Shown: positions 5,371 through 5,498 of the stretch, piece after piece
Layout: every line of letters starts with the position of its first letter
Numbering within the stretch: position 1 is the first letter of the stretch
Source of the DNA: Fimbriimonadaceae bacterium
GTDB taxonomy: Bacteria; Armatimonadota; Fimbriimonadia; Fimbriimonadales; Fimbriimonadaceae
Length of the DNA: 5,498 nt
Assembly (NCBI GenBank): GCA_019694835.1
Contig: JAIBBE010000213.1
Span: 1-5,498 of the forward strand
Direction: 5' to 3'
Notes under the pieces: generated by a model
Seen by the model: the letters and a program-made list of their open reading frames with translations, nothing else
What the model was told of the DNA's origin: nothing
Databases searched by the model: none
Made by a program: the position numbers and the translations under genes

Positions 5371-5396
5371 CGGGAGAACGCTTTCGCGAGGGCAAG

Positions 5397-5486
5397 TGGC
5401 GGAGTGGAAGGGATTCGAACCCTCGAGACGGTTTCCCGTCTGCACCCTTAGCAGGGGTGTGCCTTCGACCACTCGGCCACCACTCC
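5397..5486 (-). tRNA. trnS: tRNA-Ser (anticodon GCU)
   Basis: This 90-nt class II tRNA reads serine AGC/AGU codons. The acceptor stem GGAGTGG pairs with CCACTCC, followed by discriminator G and an encoded CCA (5399-5397). The D-arm contains GCCGAGTGGTCGAAGGC, the anticodon stem-loop is CACCC-CTGCTAA-GGGTG with GCT at the anticodon positions, the long variable arm is GACGG-GAAA-CCGTC, and the T-arm contains GGTTCGAATCC. All of these are intact. Its 3' end faces the island, the usual orientation for elements integrated at a tRNA, but no duplicated tRNA 3' end is visible in the window. A terminator follows on the same strand. Confidence 0.97.
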
Positions 5487-5498
5487 GTCTGCCCGTTT

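Larger units (their letters stand above)
4970..5396. other. Intergenic stretch between the R-M locus and the tRNA
   Basis: These 427 bases hold no complete gene. From left to right there is a 12-bp palindrome before the M gene, a 40-codon C-terminal gene remnant (minus strand, 5037-5159), an imperfect 42-bp palindrome (5137-5178), an A/T-richer patch at about 5170-5250, a small stem GAACCG/CGGTTC (5280-5285 and 5292-5297) flanked by two copies of CCCGGAG (5272-5278 and 5300-5306), and the tRNA terminator. A plus-strand open frame across 5101-5451 runs antisense through the tRNA and is not credible. The promoter for the M-S operon should lie near 4975-5060, but I see no convincing -35/-10 pair. 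Confidence 0.7.

Noticed and set aside
5101..5451. Plus-strand open frame of 116 codons over the right intergenic region
   Set aside because: It runs antisense through most of the intact tRNA-Ser and its terminator, has no ribosome site and an erratic composition.
5397..5486. tRNA 3' end as an att site duplicated within the window
   Set aside because: No second copy of the T-arm or acceptor sequence is visible elsewhere in the window, and serine recombinases do not typically use tRNA 3' ends.
1..5498. CRISPR arrays, rRNA genes or complete insertion sequences
   Set aside because: No regularly spaced direct repeats, rRNA-like sequence or transposase with terminal repeats was seen.

Overview
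The window looks like the edge of a genomic island in a GC-rich alphaproteobacterium. The taxon is inferred from the strong G/C third-position bias of the first 2.3 kb and from the DUF2924 / serine recombinase / small HTH gene trio, a set common in that class. The right edge carries a chromosomal tRNA-Ser(GCU) on the minus strand with its own hairpin terminator.

Layout. (1) 1-2244, plus strand, GC-rich: the open end of an upstream frame, a DUF2924 protein (87-542), a 441-residue serine site-specific recombinase (539-1864) and a 127-residue HTH protein (1861-2244). The last three are joined by ATGA and GTGA stop/start overlaps, so they form one translationally coupled operon. (2) 2245-2360: a short spacer with small inverted repeats, where base composition drops. 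(3) 2361-4969: a restriction-modification locus with clearly more A/T-ending codons. A plus-strand PD-(D/E)XK endonuclease (2361-3236) converges on a minus-strand pair: an N6-adenine methyltransferase M subunit (3764-4969) and a half-length, single-recognition-domain S subunit (3147-3776). (4) 4970-5396: a mostly non-coding stretch with a 12-bp palindrome before the M gene, a 40-codon C-terminal gene remnant, a striking imperfect 42-bp palindrome and the tRNA terminator. (5) 5397-5486: tRNA-Ser(GCU).

How the genes fit together. The recombinase cassette is the likely mobility module and the R-M genes its cargo. The R-M locus has no hsdR translocase. A Type I-like M plus half-size S methyltransferase with a separate small nuclease is the arrangement known from the AhdI system ('Type II 1/2', a symmetric M2S2 methyltransferase). 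The best reading is therefore an AhdI-like system that protects a gapped palindromic site and cuts the unmodified form. Two unusual structures lie where R and S meet: a 90-bp tail-to-tail coding overlap and a 28-bp perfect palindrome inside the end of R. No AhdI-type controller (C) gene is visible, so how R is restrained during establishment is open. The R-M type and the island reading are inferences; the gene families themselves are visible in the translations.
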